From: Bacteroidales bacterium
GTDB lineage: Bacteria > Bacteroidota > Bacteroidia > Bacteroidales > Lentimicrobiaceae
Assembly: GCA_016705005.1 (NCBI GenBank)
Contig: JADIZB010000013.1
Location: forward strand, 138,292 to 202,291
Reading direction: 5' to 3'
Length of the DNA: 64,000 nt
A program made the position numbers and the translations under genes. The notes beneath the pieces are model-generated. The model worked only from the letters and a program-made list of their open reading frames with translations. It was not told the origin of the DNA and made no database searches. Of this stretch, positions 53,960 to 62,146 are shown piece after piece (the first letter of the stretch is position 1; each line of letters starts with the position of its first letter).

Positions 53960-54619
53960 TTACTTTGATATGTAATACTTAATTCCGGTCGAAATAGTAT
54001 ATGATTGACTGGTTATTTTTAACCCGGCGGATGTTTCAGTAGCTTCTTCTTTTTTGATAGCTGTAAAATCCGGATAACCTGAAAATTCAAGCAATATACC
54101 TATGGCTTTCACTCTGTATTCAATTCCGCCTCCATATGTTAATCCCCATACTGTTGCATTAAATTCACTGAAATTATTTGTTAGATAGTCCGTTTTGTAA
54201 CTCGTTTGTAAATCTATCCGCGGCCCTGTAAATACGAATGTTATTAATTTATCAAAGTTGTAACTCACATTGAGTTTAGGTGAAAAAGTTAAATAATTAA
54301 TCGTTGACTTAAAGGTTTTATAGGAGCTGATATAATCAGGGAATTCTTCTGAGGTCATTGGAATCTCTTCTTGAAATCCTTTCTGAACAAACCCCAAATC
54401 GGTTGTCAGGCTGAGATACTTGGTTTTTAAAAAATTAGCAGTCAGGACACTATAAAACCCAGTTTTATAATCCATCTTGTTTGAAAAGTCAGGTGATTTG
54501 TATTCCCAAGTCTGGTTTGCAAAAGAGATTCCCCCTTTAATGCCGATACTTTCAACAACCTGAGCTGTTGAATAGATCATAGTTATTGATAAAATGATTG
54601 TGAATGCTTGCCTTTTCAT
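53960..54619 (-). CDS. PorT-type outer-membrane beta-barrel protein, in cassette
   Basis: A 219-residue protein with signal peptide MKRQAFTIILSITMIYSTAQ. The mature part follows the pattern of small PorT-family/outer-membrane barrels in Bacteroidota: SIGIKGGISFANQTWEY, GFYSVLTANFLKTKYLSLTTDLGFVQKGF, YLTFSPKLNVSYNF, GLTYGGGIEYRV and a final strand TISTGIKYYISK. The role is unknown; such proteins are common orphan cargo. Site 2 follows the stop. Between its start and the next gene (54620-54843) I could find only a single unmatched GTTAG box. Confidence 0.72.
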   Translation of the reverse strand: MKRQAFTIILSITMIYSTAQVVESIGIKGGISFANQTWEYKSPDFSNKMDYKTGFYSVLTANFLKTKYLSLTTDLGFVQKGFQEEIPMTSEEFPDYISSYKTFKSTINYLTFSPKLNVSYNFDKLITFVFTGPRIDLQTSYKTDYLTNNFSEFNATVWGLTYGGGIEYRVKAIGILLEFSGYPDFTAIKKEEATETSAGLKITSQSYTISTGIKYYISK

Positions 54620-54843
54620 AGCTTTTATTTTTGATGCTTATGCTATATGCCCTGTTAGTGACTGTGACGTGAAAATTAATACATAACTTAAAATGAAACA
54701 CAAATGAGAGTGGAATTAATTGATTTTTAACATGGTGAACGCTTCCATATCCACCGATACTGCACTTTTCAGCGAACTCAGAGCTTGCAAATTGCACTGA
54801 AACCCGCATGATGTATACCCTGTGCTACCCAACGTAATTTTTT

Positions 54844-55836
54844 TTATATATCATTATCTTTGATACAGCGTATTGAATTTCCACTTATTTTGCCTTGGCC
54901 AGACAATACAGTTATATCATTACCATTGTGTCCAAAACAGGATCCTGCTGAATTACCTTCCTCCGTTGATGTCCAAAAAAACATTCCACGATTAATAAAA
55001 TAGAAATCGCCGGTATAATTCCTGTATCCGGCAGGAAGAGCTGTTAATCCGGATTCATTTGTAGAATTCTGATTTTGATATAACCAATGATCATTTCCTG
55101 TTTCTTTAATTTTGTTTGCAATACTATCAATTCCTCCTAAAAAATCAATCATTGTTTGCCATTCGCTGAATGTAGCTACGTGCCACCCTTCCGGAGCAAT
55201 AATACAGCTGTCAGCTACAGCATTCCAGTTATAAAGACATCCATAGGTGTTTTTATTTGCGATATTATTATCGTAGTAGCAGAATCCGCCAGTACCAGCT
55301 CTGTTCCATTCTGTAGAATTTGTTATATTAAGGATTGGTTCACCGTTTCGATATTTGGTAGTCTTCAGATTCTCAACCATCCATACTTGTGAACCTATTC
55401 TGACCGATGTATAGTTATTGCCATCTATATCAGTAGCATTAGGTCCCGGAATATTAATCCATAGAGTAAATGATTGTTCCGCGCCATAAGCTACTCCTTT
55501 GCTGTTAATTGCGAAAGAACGTACATAATAGGCAACATTAGGTTTTAATCCTGTAACAGTATCGGTAAAGTTTAGCGAATCTGACTTTACAACGATTTTA
55601 CCATCAGTTAAAGCAGGATTATGACTTGTACTCCAACAAAATCCTTTTTCAGAAATTGGTGAGCCTCCATTGTTTAATATACAACCTTTACAAATTGCCG
55701 TCGATTGTGTTATTTTAATTATTGCTGTTGTATCCATAGTTGGAGAATTTTCATCCTTACTGCAACTATTTAATAGCATAAAAAAGAGACACCCTGCTGT
55801 TATCGAATTAATTATAAATTTAATTTTCCTTTTCAT
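54844..55836 (-). CDS. FISUMP-domain lipoprotein, in cassette
   Basis: A 330-residue protein with a lipoprotein signal (CLFFMLLNSC). Residues ~35-130 form an Ig/FN3-like domain (TAICKGCILNNGGSPISEKGFCWS, YYVRSFAINSKGVAYG). From ~140 the FISUMP domain runs: YTSVRIGSQVWMVENLKTTKY, YGCLYNWNAVADS, APEGWHVATFSEW, GLTALPAGYRN and the end GNSIRCIKDND. It is a second FISUMP protein in the window besides 50569-51906, but with a different N-terminal build. It may share a cassette with the gene at 53960, because no complete attC-like site lies between them. Confidence 0.82.
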   Translation of the reverse strand: MKRKIKFIINSITAGCLFFMLLNSCSKDENSPTMDTTAIIKITQSTAICKGCILNNGGSPISEKGFCWSTSHNPALTDGKIVVKSDSLNFTDTVTGLKPNVAYYVRSFAINSKGVAYGAEQSFTLWINIPGPNATDIDGNNYTSVRIGSQVWMVENLKTTKYRNGEPILNITNSTEWNRAGTGGFCYYDNNIANKNTYGCLYNWNAVADSCIIAPEGWHVATFSEWQTMIDFLGGIDSIANKIKETGNDHWLYQNQNSTNESGLTALPAGYRNYTGDFYFINRGMFFWTSTEEGNSAGSCFGHNGNDITVLSGQGKISGNSIRCIKDNDI

Positions 55837-55933
55837 TTCAATTGATTTATGGCTATCATAATATTTTCTTTAATCAAATAGCTATTATAATTACTCTCAG
55901 GCTCTGTTTTTTTTTATGTTGAGTAGCGTTCTG

Positions 55934-56041
55934 AGTTAAACGCTGGCGGGCAGTTTTGAAAATATCACTTTCCAGCCGGCAGAATCATCAATAAATGTAC
56001 AATCTTTCACCATTCAACCATGCGCCCGTTAGTGTTTAGCC
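55934..56041 (-). repeat. attC-like site 3
   Basis: GTTAAACGCTGGCGGGC at the left and GCGCCCGTTAGTGTTTAGCC at the right are complementary with a few mismatches. The interior resembles site 2 over about 75 bases. It ends 18 bases before the stop of the gene at 56059. Confidence 0.65.
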
Positions 56042-56058
56042 TTTTTTTGTGCAGCGTT

Positions 56059-56544
56059 TTACTCAAATCTGCCAGTCCTTGAAATATACCAATCTTCATT
56101 TATTACTTGAGTTTTTTCTCTGCTTGAAAAATCTGAAGACAGTCCGTGTTTTGGCTGATAAATCAATTCTTCATAGTCAAGAGGTAGCAATTGCCATGAA
56201 AATCTTACATAGTTACTTTCCTTTATCATCGCGGTTCCTGTAAAAGGATTAGTGATTTCTTGAATGGCTCTTTTTTGATTAACAATTACAATTATTCTAT
56301 TCGAAATATCTCTAATCTTAAAGGGAAAAAATCCAACAAAAAGCATAACCACTAAAAGAATGTATCCTGTCTTTTTATTCCCTGTAAAAAACAATGAGCC
56401 AATAATTAATATAATTGAAATCCAAGGGGTAAAAAACGAAATCTTTTGTACTATTTCAATAATGCCATTCGGCAAGTTTGGAATTGGCAGATATTCAATC
56501 ATTCCAATAATGACAAGAAGAAAATAGAGCAAATATACTTTCAT
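56059..56544 (-). CDS. Small integral membrane protein of unknown role, in cassette
   Basis: A 161-residue protein. The first ~85 residues contain three hydrophobic segments (VYLLYFLLVIIGMIEYL, FFTPWISIILIIGSLFF, TGYILLVVMLFVGFFPF); the rest is a soluble tail (SNRIIVIVNQKRAIQEITN, FSWQLLPLDYEELIYQPKHG). No family is recognised. It sits alone between sites 3 and 4, as expected for a one-gene cassette. Confidence 0.6.
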   Translation of the reverse strand: MKVYLLYFLLVIIGMIEYLPIPNLPNGIIEIVQKISFFTPWISIILIIGSLFFTGNKKTGYILLVVMLFVGFFPFKIRDISNRIIVIVNQKRAIQEITNPFTGTAMIKESNYVRFSWQLLPLDYEELIYQPKHGLSSDFSSREKTQVINEDWYISRTGRFE

Positions 56545-56620
56545 GACAACTATTGTATGTAACTCATTACTTTGTTTTATTGTAACTCCTTTTGCCCCTT
56601 AATTCTTTGTTTATAAGCAT

Positions 56621-56757
56621 TTCCAACGGTTTGCAGCTACCCGGAATTGGCGATTTTGGAGCACTACATTGTCAACCAGGCACAATTCCCGTTTGGCGCG
56701 GGATACAAAGCCTGATTTAACCACTGAACCGCCACTTTTGGGTAGGTATTGTTGGCA
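56621..56757 (-). repeat. attC-like site 4
   Basis: TTCCAAC (56621-56627) and GTTGGCA (56751-56757) form the outer boxes; inner arms GCTACCC and GGGTAGG follow after spacers of 8 and 4 bases. The unequal spacers are typical of attC. The stop of the gene at 56765 is 7 bases away. Confidence 0.75.
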
Positions 56758-56764
56758 ACAGTAT

Positions 56765-57679
56765 TCATTTTAATAGGTATTCAATCGGTTCAATATATTC
56801 AAAATCTGGAGAGTCCATAAAAAATTGCCTTAACTGCCAAACGTGACCTGAACCATAGATAAGCAACAATCTTTCTTCTTTGTCAAAATCTGTGAAATCG
56901 TACGCGTTGGCATAAATTCTCAAGTTCCTTCTATACCATTTTGCCACTGCATCTGCCCCTAAATAATTATCTCCTGCCCCTTCTAATATCAAGTCAGTAA
57001 AATATGCCTGATGGTCTTTTAGCCTGTTTTTAGGGCTGTTGAGCATAGCTAAATGTTCAGTTAGTGTTTGAACAGTTTTTAATGAATCACATAATTCGTA
57101 AAACGATTGATAATCATAACGAGTGCTTTTTTTATATTGCCCTTTTGATTTTAAATAAGCCTCTACATCATAGTTGTCCCAGTCCAGGTCCACTCCAAAC
57201 CATTCAGCAGAAGCATCTGAGCAGTATATCTTTTTGTGTCCCAATTTTTTTGCAAGTTTGAAACCAAGTTGATATACTTCATTACTTTTATCATCTATGC
57301 TAAAAGTTCCGGTGAGATATTTCAGATAACGTTCATTAGCAATACTATCGTCTTTAATTCTGTCCCATTCCACCAGGATTTTAGTTGGTTTATATTTGGC
57401 AATTTGCTTTAAAAGTATTTCTAATTCTTCTTGTCTTTTTCTTTCAAGTATGTTGAAAGAGTATTTAGGCTTATAACTATCCAATCCGGGATTGTGAAAA
57501 TGGAATACACCTAAAACCATTACTTTTGCCTTGTGTTTTCCAATGAACAGGTCCGGGTCGGAAATTGGATTGGCTTTTTGTTCAAGGTTTTTCCCCTGTT
57601 TGGCCTGAATATTTTGCACACTGCAGGAAGTCAGGAGTGCTGAAATTATAATTCCAAAAATTATTATTCTGACTTGCAT
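56765..57679 (-). CDS. DUF5694-family lipoprotein, in cassette
   Basis: A protein of about 304 residues, started at MQVRIIIFGIIISALLTSC for its lipoprotein signal; an in-frame start 39 bases earlier adds basic residues only. The mature part begins after a linker with KAKVMVLGVFHFHNPGLDSY, the mark of DUF5694, a group related to TraB/GumN-like proteins with conserved His and Glu (LVEWDRIKDD). RLLLIYGSGHVWQLRQFF near the C-terminus is the second conserved block. It may be a metal-dependent hydrolase; no substrate is known. It is one cassette between sites 4 and 5. Confidence 0.78.
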   Translation of the reverse strand: MQVRIIIFGIIISALLTSCSVQNIQAKQGKNLEQKANPISDPDLFIGKHKAKVMVLGVFHFHNPGLDSYKPKYSFNILERKRQEELEILLKQIAKYKPTKILVEWDRIKDDSIANERYLKYLTGTFSIDDKSNEVYQLGFKLAKKLGHKKIYCSDASAEWFGVDLDWDNYDVEAYLKSKGQYKKSTRYDYQSFYELCDSLKTVQTLTEHLAMLNSPKNRLKDHQAYFTDLILEGAGDNYLGADAVAKWYRRNLRIYANAYDFTDFDKEERLLLIYGSGHVWQLRQFFMDSPDFEYIEPIEYLLK

Positions 57680-57738
57680 GGGATTCTGCTTCCTATAATG
57701 GTAAATTATTTTGTTCATAGTTGCTGTTTTATATTGTT

Positions 57739-57869
57739 GCTAAAGGTTTTCGGCTTATCGATGTGGCGGATTTTTAGCACAAAAGTTCAATAGAATTACT
57801 GCCGTTGAACCTTGTACAAATGCTCAATAGAAGCACCTCAGCCACCATATTGCCAAACCGATGTTAGCG
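57739..57869 (-). repeat. attC-like site 5
   Basis: GCTAAAG (57739-57745) and GTTAGCG (57863-57869), with inner GATGTGGCGG opposite CAGCCACCAT. The TAA stop of the nitrilase-like gene (57864-57866 on plus) lies inside the right box. Confidence 0.7.
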
Positions 57870-58604
57870 GTTGTTTTTTATTATTCTTTCAGCTACTTCT
57901 TCTGTTTCTGTATCAAACAATAAAATTCCTTCCATTTTGTCGTCAAGTTGTCCAACAAGTTCTCCTTCTTTTGTCCAGACAGAACTGTTACCAACACTTA
58001 AAAAATTGTCGCAAAAACCTACACAGTTAGACATTAATACAGGCATTGCGTATTGCTTTGCTATTTTAGGATAATAGTCAAAAGCTTTTTCAACGCCATT
58101 TGCTGGTTTTGCTACGCTTGCTATATAAACATCAGCACCAAGTTTAAAGGCGTTTTCACAATGTGTCGGTAGTAAGCTTTCGTAACAAATTGCAGGTGCG
58201 ATATTTTTATCATGTGTATTGATTATTACTTGTCCAACGCCATTCTCAAAATATGGAAATTCGTCTGAATGTAGTTGTTGTTTTGAATAAGTCATTCTTG
58301 GTTTGTTTGGTTCAAAAATTATCATACTGATTCGGATTTGCGATTCAATGGCAGTAGGCAATCCAAGCCCGATAATGATATTGTTTTTGTCGCTTGTTTC
58401 TTGAAAAATGTCTAAACGATTATCATTTTGATTGGTCGCTAACTTTTTTGCAAGTTCTGGTTCGTAACCTGTCAATGAAAGTTCAGGAAAGAAAATTGCA
58501 TCCGCATTTAATATCACAGCAAGCTCAATAAATTTTTTATGAGCTTTAATATTGACTGAAACATTTCCCTTAATTGGTTTTGTCTGTGCGATGCAAATTT
58601 TCAT
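57864..58604 (-). CDS. Carbon-nitrogen hydrolase (nitrilase superfamily), in cassette
   Basis: A 246-residue cytosolic enzyme that cleaves amide or nitrile-type C-N bonds. The Glu-Lys-Cys triad is visible: Glu in AIFFPELSLTGYEP near residue 41, Lys in MTYSKQQLHSDEFPYF near 109, and Cys in APAICYESLLP near 139. The AIxFPELSLTGY start is typical of amidase/NAD synthetase-like branches. The stop TAA lies within attC-like site 5. It begins an apparent three-gene cassette with the OsmC gene (8-base gap) and a third small gene. Confidence 0.87.
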   Translation of the reverse strand: MKICIAQTKPIKGNVSVNIKAHKKFIELAVILNADAIFFPELSLTGYEPELAKKLATNQNDNRLDIFQETSDKNNIIIGLGLPTAIESQIRISMIIFEPNKPRMTYSKQQLHSDEFPYFENGVGQVIINTHDKNIAPAICYESLLPTHCENAFKLGADVYIASVAKPANGVEKAFDYYPKIAKQYAMPVLMSNCVGFCDNFLSVGNSSVWTKEGELVGQLDDKMEGILLFDTETEEVAERIIKNNR

Positions 58605-58612
58605 TTTATTGT

Positions 58613-59083
58613 TTATTCTACTTTGCAGGTTGGATTACACTTTACTTCAAAATTCACAGAATTGGCTATGTAACATATTTCGTGAGCTTTGTGGTGCAAC
58701 TCGATAGCTTTTTCTACCATACTTTCGTCTGCTACATAAAAGATTGGATTCAAAGTTACTTCTTTGAAACTTCCGCCACCACTTGCCTGTTCAATCATAA
58801 TGCCTGCGGCATTGTCAATGTAAGATGTAATTATGACTCCTTCTAATGAACATACATAAAGGTACGATAGCATATGGCAGGATGAAATGGCAGACACCAA
58901 TAAATCTTCAGGATTCAATTTTGATTTGTCACCAACAGCAGGGTTATCTGTTGTCAGGAATAATTCAGGTTTTCCCTGAATAGAAACTGTATGGCTACGG
59001 TCATAGGTTCGTACATTTTTAGTTCCGTCACCTTTGTTCCCAGTCCATACCGCAGTTAGTTTGTAGTTGTGTTCGTGTGCCAT
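58613..59083 (-). CDS. OsmC-family protein, in cassette
   Basis: A 156-residue protein of the OsmC/Ohr group, thiol peroxidases that reduce organic hydroperoxides. It has the two family cysteines: SAISSCHMLSYLYVC in the central helix and HKAHEICYIANSV in the second helix, plus NPEDLLVSAISSC. Whether this subgroup is catalytic is not known. It starts 11 bases after the small upstream gene and ends 8 bases before the nitrilase-like gene, so the three are probably one transcript moved as a unit. Confidence 0.87.
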   Translation of the reverse strand: MAHEHNYKLTAVWTGNKGDGTKNVRTYDRSHTVSIQGKPELFLTTDNPAVGDKSKLNPEDLLVSAISSCHMLSYLYVCSLEGVIITSYIDNAAGIMIEQASGGGSFKEVTLNPIFYVADESMVEKAIELHHKAHEICYIANSVNFEVKCNPTCKVE

Positions 59084-59094
59084 TGTAATTTAGT

Positions 59095-59430
59095 TTATTG
59101 TTCTTCAATTATTGATGTTCCTTTAGATTTATCTCCCGAAGTCCATTCCCAATTTTCGTGAAGACGAATTTTTCCATCTTCAAGAATTTCTGGTTTTGAT
59201 ATGCAAATTCCTGTCATCAATTCGTCTTTATCATTTACTTGGTGATAATGCATTTTTATATTTCCTAAATGGTCAACCAAACCAATTAAATGTCCATATT
59301 TAATTTTTCCTCCTGAATATTCAGAAGTAAGAATGTTTTCGACTTGCTTGTAAAGAAAAAGAGTTTCGTTTGAAGTTTCTCCGTTTTCAGTGTTGCAAAT
59401 CGGTCTGAATTTCTTGTCGTTATAGTTCAT
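59095..59430 (-). CDS. Small conserved protein, often labelled N-acetylglutamate synthase-like, in cassette
   Basis: A 111-residue protein starting MNYNDKKFRPICNTENGET at 59430. The frame stays open upstream to 59574, but that part runs through attC-like site 6 and is not coding. Conserved-looking blocks are HLIGLVDHLGNIKMHYHQV, LMTGICISKPEI, and RLHENWEWTSGDKSKGTS. I recall close relatives named N-acetylglutamate synthase in Bacteroidota, but it lacks a GNAT acetyltransferase motif, so the name is doubtful. It heads the three-gene cassette. Confidence 0.7.
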   Translation of the reverse strand: MNYNDKKFRPICNTENGETSNETLFLYKQVENILTSEYSGGKIKYGHLIGLVDHLGNIKMHYHQVNDKDELMTGICISKPEILEDGKIRLHENWEWTSGDKSKGTSIIEEQ

Positions 59431-59444
59431 TGTGTCATTTTCTA

Positions 59445-59587
59445 AAATAACCGCTGACTTTCGTTCTGGTGCTTGGCGAAGAAGCGGATTTTGAAGCAAT
59501 AAACTATCTGCCAGCACTGAACCTGATACGAAGTACAAAGCATCATTTAACCATTGAACCCGCTTTTTTGCCAAACGCCTGTTAGTA
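59445..59587 (-). repeat. attC-like site 6
   Basis: AAATAAC (59445-59451) and GTTAGTA (59581-59587) as outer boxes. Inner arms GTGCTTGGCGAAGAAGCGG and CCCGCTTTTTTGCCAAACGC pair strongly. The left spacer is longer than in the other sites. Confidence 0.62.
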
Positions 59588-59643
59588 GCCGGGCGATTTC
59601 AATATTTATTATGTCATTTCTGTTATTAGAATGTATTGTTGTG

Positions 59644-60684
59644 TTATTTTATCGTGTAACTCACATTGCGTCCACTTCCTTGTTTTTCAATCAATCCTTT
59701 ATTGAGTAACTCCGACAAAATGCGTTTTACGGTTGGTGAAGGTATCCCCAATTTTTCGGCAATTTTCCCTGATTGTATGTTTGGACGGTTTTGAATAATC
59801 GTAAAGATTGATTTTTCCTTGGGCGAAAGTAGTGTTTCCAAGCCGCTTTTATTCAATTTCGTCATAAGTTGGGATTGAATATTTGACAAGCAGCTTAAAA
59901 AGAACTGCATCCAAACGGTAACATCTTCGTTAGGGCGTTGTGCCTGACAACTTTTAAGAACTTGATAATATTCGCTTTTTCGGTTTTCAATTTCGTGTTC
60001 AAAACTCACATATTGTATCCATTTATATCCGTTTTTGAGTAATAAAAGCGTTGAAATTAAACGACTTAATCTTCCATTTCCATCTTGGAAAGGGTGAACG
60101 CTCAAAAAATCATAGACAAAAGATGCTACTTTGATTAACGGGTGTACTACTGTTTCGGAATTATACCAATTGAGCAACTGTCTTATGGCATCTTCGGTGG
60201 CAAATCCTGCTTCAGTAGTTTGAAAAATGATTTGTCGTGTACCATCGGGAATTGATGCTTCAACTGCGTTACTATGCAACTTATAATTGCCTTTGTGCCA
60301 TTCGTCTTTGACGCTGTATTTCAGCAAACTGTTATGTAAACTTTTGATATGGCTTTCTGTAAGATTGATGTTTCCGTAAGATTCCGAGATCAAATCCAAT
60401 ACTTCAAAATAACCGACTACTTCCTGCGAATCTCTGTCTGTAAGTTTTGTAATGTCCATTTTTTGAAGCAACACATCAACCTCTTCATCGCTCATTTTGT
60501 TGCCTTCAATTCGGTTTGAAGCCCCTACGCTTCGCACCGTAGCAATACTTTTCAATTCTTTGAGGTTTTGTCCTTCTCTTCGTTCAATGGCAGTCCAATT
60601 TGCATCAAAACGGTCTATTTCACTAATTAAGTTAATTAGCTTCCAATCAATATTCAGTTTGAAATTATATACTTCGTTGTTCAT
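59644..60684 (-). CDS. Fic-domain protein with C-terminal winged helix, in cassette
   Basis: A 346-residue enzyme of the type that attaches AMP (or a similar nucleotide) to protein hydroxyls. The active loop HPFQDGNGRLSR, at 197-208, has the catalytic His and the complete HxFx(D/E)GNGR motif. The inhibitory helix motif SNRIEG at 56-61 fits [S/T]xxxE[G/N], so it is a self-inhibited class II Fic. The last ~70 residues (LSPKEKSIFTIIQNRPNIQSGKIAEKLGIPSPTVKRILSELL, given by position) form a winged helix. That domain and the GATACG repeats in front suggest autoregulation. It is a single-gene cassette between sites 6 and 7. Confidence 0.92.
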   Translation of the reverse strand: MNNEVYNFKLNIDWKLINLISEIDRFDANWTAIERREGQNLKELKSIATVRSVGASNRIEGNKMSDEEVDVLLQKMDITKLTDRDSQEVVGYFEVLDLISESYGNINLTESHIKSLHNSLLKYSVKDEWHKGNYKLHSNAVEASIPDGTRQIIFQTTEAGFATEDAIRQLLNWYNSETVVHPLIKVASFVYDFLSVHPFQDGNGRLSRLISTLLLLKNGYKWIQYVSFEHEIENRKSEYYQVLKSCQAQRPNEDVTVWMQFFLSCLSNIQSQLMTKLNKSGLETLLSPKEKSIFTIIQNRPNIQSGKIAEKLGIPSPTVKRILSELLNKGLIEKQGSGRNVSYTIK

Positions 60685-60687
60685 TTC

Positions 60688-60780
60688 GATACGATTTGAT
60701 ACGCAAAGATACGATTATGATTTGAAATTGCAAGCATAAAATGATACGATTTGATACGTTTATATTTTATTATGATACGA
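60688..60780 (-). promoter_or_regulatory. Fic promoter with phased GATACG repeats
   Basis: The minus strand has TATCTTTG (60704-60711) and TTG (60731-60733) 19 bases apart. GATACG motifs occur at 60688, 60698, 60708, 60743, 60753 and 60774. GATACGATTTGATACG is a perfect 16-base repeat present twice (60688-60703, 60743-60758), on each side of the promoter. Within it the hexamers are 10 bases apart, one DNA turn. Confidence 0.8.
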
Positions 60781-60838
60781 AAAGTGGTATTGTTTTTAGT
60801 TTATAATATTGCCTAACTGTGAGTTTGTCACGCCTTGC

Positions 60839-60970
60839 TACTAACGGTTTGCAGACTTGCGATCGGCGGACTTTTTAGCACTGAACTTTATTCGGAGCAG
60901 TGAACTTTCTGTAATCACAAAACTGTCAAGCGGAGACAAAACCCCGCCTATTGCAGGTTTGCTGTTAGCG
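60839..60970 (-). repeat. attC-like site 7
   Basis: TACTAAC (60839-60845) and GTTAGCG (60964-60970), with inner CTTGCGATCGGCGG opposite CCCCGCCTATTGCAGG. The TAA stop of the gene at 60965 lies within the right box. Confidence 0.72.
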
Positions 60971-61654
60971 GCTGGCATTTATCTTCTGTTCAATTTTAGA
61001 GTGTATGTTGTCCTTAATCCATATATTCATAGTTTCCAAGTCGTTTGCATTTGATTCGTGCATTGGACTTGAACTATTTATTAATAATTCGTTTGTCCGC
61101 AAGTCGTAAAGTGAATGGTAAAGTTTACTACGTTCCATGACTAAGTAGTCGTTCTTTACGAACATTTTTACGTTTTCTAAATTCTTTGGTCCTTCGTCAT
61201 AATTAAACGCAACCTTCTGAAACTTTTGATTTGGTTTGTCAACTATGTCTTTGCTAAGTTTGTCCGATTTATGCCAGTCTTGTTTTTTCCATTTTACGAT
61301 TTGAAATTCAACATCGTCAAATCCTGCAACTGAAAAATAGAGAACATAAATGTCGTCCTTGAAATTTATGCTTTGTAAAAAAAGATAGTCCCTGTAGTAT
61401 TTTAAATAAATGTCGCCTTTAATTTCAGCGTATTTCATAAATCCTTTTTCGTTAAGTCCTTGGTTAGTTTTGTCAAAGTATTGGTCGGCAACGCTGTCTT
61501 TGTCGGTTATAACACCAGCTTTTTTCATTTCTACTAATTCCAAGCTGTCAACGATTTGAAAATAGTATTCAAGTGTCCTTATGCTGTCTGCCTGTGCAAA
61601 TATCAGTTTACTAGTCAGCAGAAGTGTTAAGGTCAATATTGAAATTTTGATCAT
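60965..61654 (-). CDS. Secreted protein of unknown function, in cassette
   Basis: A 229-residue protein with signal peptide MIKISILTLTLLLTSKLIFAQ. The mature part is hydrophilic and Lys/Asp-rich (DSLELVEMKKAGVITDKDS, VYVLYFSVAGFDDVEFQIVKW-like strands, FVKNDYLVMERSKLYHSLYD). No family is recognised. Its stop codon is part of attC-like site 7, and site 8 lies just upstream of its start, making a clean one-gene cassette. Confidence 0.65.
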   Translation of the reverse strand: MIKISILTLTLLLTSKLIFAQADSIRTLEYYFQIVDSLELVEMKKAGVITDKDSVADQYFDKTNQGLNEKGFMKYAEIKGDIYLKYYRDYLFLQSINFKDDIYVLYFSVAGFDDVEFQIVKWKKQDWHKSDKLSKDIVDKPNQKFQKVAFNYDEGPKNLENVKMFVKNDYLVMERSKLYHSLYDLRTNELLINSSSPMHESNANDLETMNIWIKDNIHSKIEQKINASR

Positions 61655-61699
61655 TTATTTTGTCGTTATGGTTATGCTGTAGTTGTCGTCTATTCTTGC

Positions 61700-61831
61700 A
61701 GTTAACGGCTGACGTTATGGCAAGTGCGGGAATAAATTGTTGCTCAACTGTCTGCCAGCACAAATGTATCTAAAGATTTCAAATGTTTCAACGAACACGC
61801 ATACCCGCATTTGCTATAGCGTTTGTTAGCG
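61700..61831 (-). repeat. attC-like site 8
   Basis: AGTTAAC and GTTAGCG as outer boxes; inner GACGTTATGGCAAGTGCGGG and CCCGCATTTGCTATAGC pair over about 17 bases. It is almost identical to site 9. Confidence 0.75.
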
Positions 61832-61854
61832 CAGCCTCTTATTCTTATAAGATG

Positions 61855-62146
61855 TCAATTGAATCTTTCTACTAGTCCAGTTTCAAACATTTTGAACACA
61901 GTCGATAACTGTATCTTAACCTGTTTAAGTCTGGAAATATAGCTTTTCTTGGTCCCGATTTTGTCAGCTAATTCTGCTCTTGTGTGATATGAGCATCCTT
62001 TTTGGCTTCTTTCAGCATTTCCGAAATAACAAAAATAGTTAGCTTGGCCTCATACTCGTCTCGTACGGAAGAACCTACTTTACCATATTTTTTAAGTCTA
62101 ACAGTTCGTCAAACGTTTTAGCGTTTCTTATTGCTTCTTTTTTCAT
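61855..62146 (-). pseudogene. HTH (XRE-type) antitoxin, frame-disrupted, in cassette
   Basis: From the ATG at 62146 the frame reads MKKEAIRNAKTFDELLDLK, then shifts (a run of six A where seven would keep frame) to YGKVGSSVRDEYEAKLTIFV and ISEMLKEAKKDAHIT, then shifts again (an extra CA) to AELADKIGTKKSYISRLK and the C-terminus ending near 61855. The HTH is in this last block. It is a HigA-like antitoxin following its toxin. The shifts may be decay or, at the A-run, a base-calling error. Confidence 0.7.

Noticed and set aside
54620..54843. An attC-like site between the PorT-type and FISUMP genes
   Set aside because: A single GTTAGTG box occurs near 54651, but no matching left box or stem could be found, so no site is claimed.
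59431..59574. N-terminal extension of the small cassette protein to 59574
   Set aside because: The extension reads through attC-like site 6 and has no conserved residues; MNYNDKKF at 59430 is the better start.
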